IMG/VR virus record: IMGVR_UViG_3300045135_000538
Location: 1 to 20,837 of that record
Strand: one strand, 5' to 3'
Origin: a virus
Length of the DNA: 20,837 nucleotides
Part shown: positions 20,655 to 20,837 of the stretch, one piece after another
How positions within the stretch are numbered: the first letter of the stretch is position 1
How the letters are laid out: the number at the start of each line of letters is the position of its first letter
The notes under the pieces: generated by a model
The model's database searches: none
The model's input: the letters and a program-made list of their open reading frames with translations, nothing else
Told to the model about the DNA's origin: nothing
Position numbers and translations under genes: made by a program

Positions 20655-20837
20655 TGAATCATCCCGCCGAACTTGCGGTCTACTCATATCTTCAGAAAGC
20701 TATGAAGGGCGAGACAGACATGGCTGAAGACATTCGTGAGCAAGTAGCAAACGATGTCAAAGCAGCCTTACTAAAGCAGTTCGGCGGCCCTCCTCGTGAC
20801 GAGTTCCGGCTACGTATGTCTAACATTGGTAAGCCTA
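20654..20837 (+). CDS. Probable PD-(D/E)XK nuclease, N-terminal part (cut by window edge)
   Basis: The first 61 residues of a rightward gene, starting at a TAATG junction with the ssDNA-binding-type gene. The sequence is MNHPAELAVYSYLQKAMKGE onward, ending 'DEFRLRMSNIGKP' at the window edge. The 'RLRMSNIGKP' block resembles the N-terminal 'SxIG' strand-helix of Cas4/RecB-like exonucleases used by phages for DNA recombination or end processing. The catalytic motif lies beyond the edge, so this is a tentative call. Confidence 0.5.
   Translation, partial: MNHPAELAVYSYLQKAMKGETDMAEDIREQVANDVKAALLKQFGGPPRDEFRLRMSNIGKP

Overview
This window is part of a tailed marine double-stranded DNA phage genome. 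The strongest pointer is the family A DNA polymerase at 17701-19749. It carries a DnaJ-type cysteine zinc finger (two CxxC knuckles) between its exonuclease and polymerase domains, a feature I associate with the HMO-2011-type podoviruses of SAR116, Roseobacter and SAR11 bacteria. The accompanying tyrosine recombinase, Toprim primase, DnaB-type helicase, ThyX, HNH endonuclease and a likely PD-(D/E)XK nuclease fit that type. A DUF1127-like gene, a family common in alphaproteobacteria, weakly supports an alphaproteobacterial host. This placement is from recognition only; no database was searched.

Left arm (1-5220, minus strand): about 15 tightly packed genes read leftward. From the promoter at about 5234-5262 outward they are: two small unknown proteins; a two-helix membrane protein with a canonical EF-hand; a basic DUF6321-like protein; a small beta-rich outer-membrane-like protein; two basic DUF5872-like proteins (one with glycine-lysine repeats); a beta-rich possible virion protein; a chain of four out-of-frame overlapping genes (DUF1127-like protein, lipoprotein, two secreted proteins); a one-helix coiled-coil membrane protein; the small terminase subunit; and the start of a probable large terminase subunit, cut by the window edge.

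Centre (5221-6699): about 1.48 kb with no convincing gene, between the divergent arms. It holds a ~14-bp-period array of TAGACTACTT elements with flanking inverted copies, a four-run G-quadruplex motif on the minus strand, a perfect 14-bp palindrome, AGTTTA inverted repeats, short direct repeats and an A/T tract. It is the best candidate for a replication origin and/or early control region.

Right arm (6700-20837, plus strand): one near-continuous operon, with many stop/start overlaps (ATGA, TAATG) and GAGGAG-like ribosome sites. First comes a block of small accessory genes (6700-10672) including a probable DUF7178/HhH-GPD-like protein, a NUMOD4/HNH homing endonuclease and an HTH protein. Then come the recombinase, primase, a putative 2OG-Fe(II) oxygenase, small membrane and unknown proteins, ThyX, a 287-residue unknown, replicative helicase, DNA polymerase, a probable ssDNA-binding-type protein and the start of a likely nuclease. 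Together these make and copy phage DNA (ThyX for dTMP; primase, helicase and polymerase for the fork), while the left arm packages DNA and probably contributes virion and envelope-active proteins. No RNA polymerase, capsid gene, endolysin, tRNA or CRISPR was seen.
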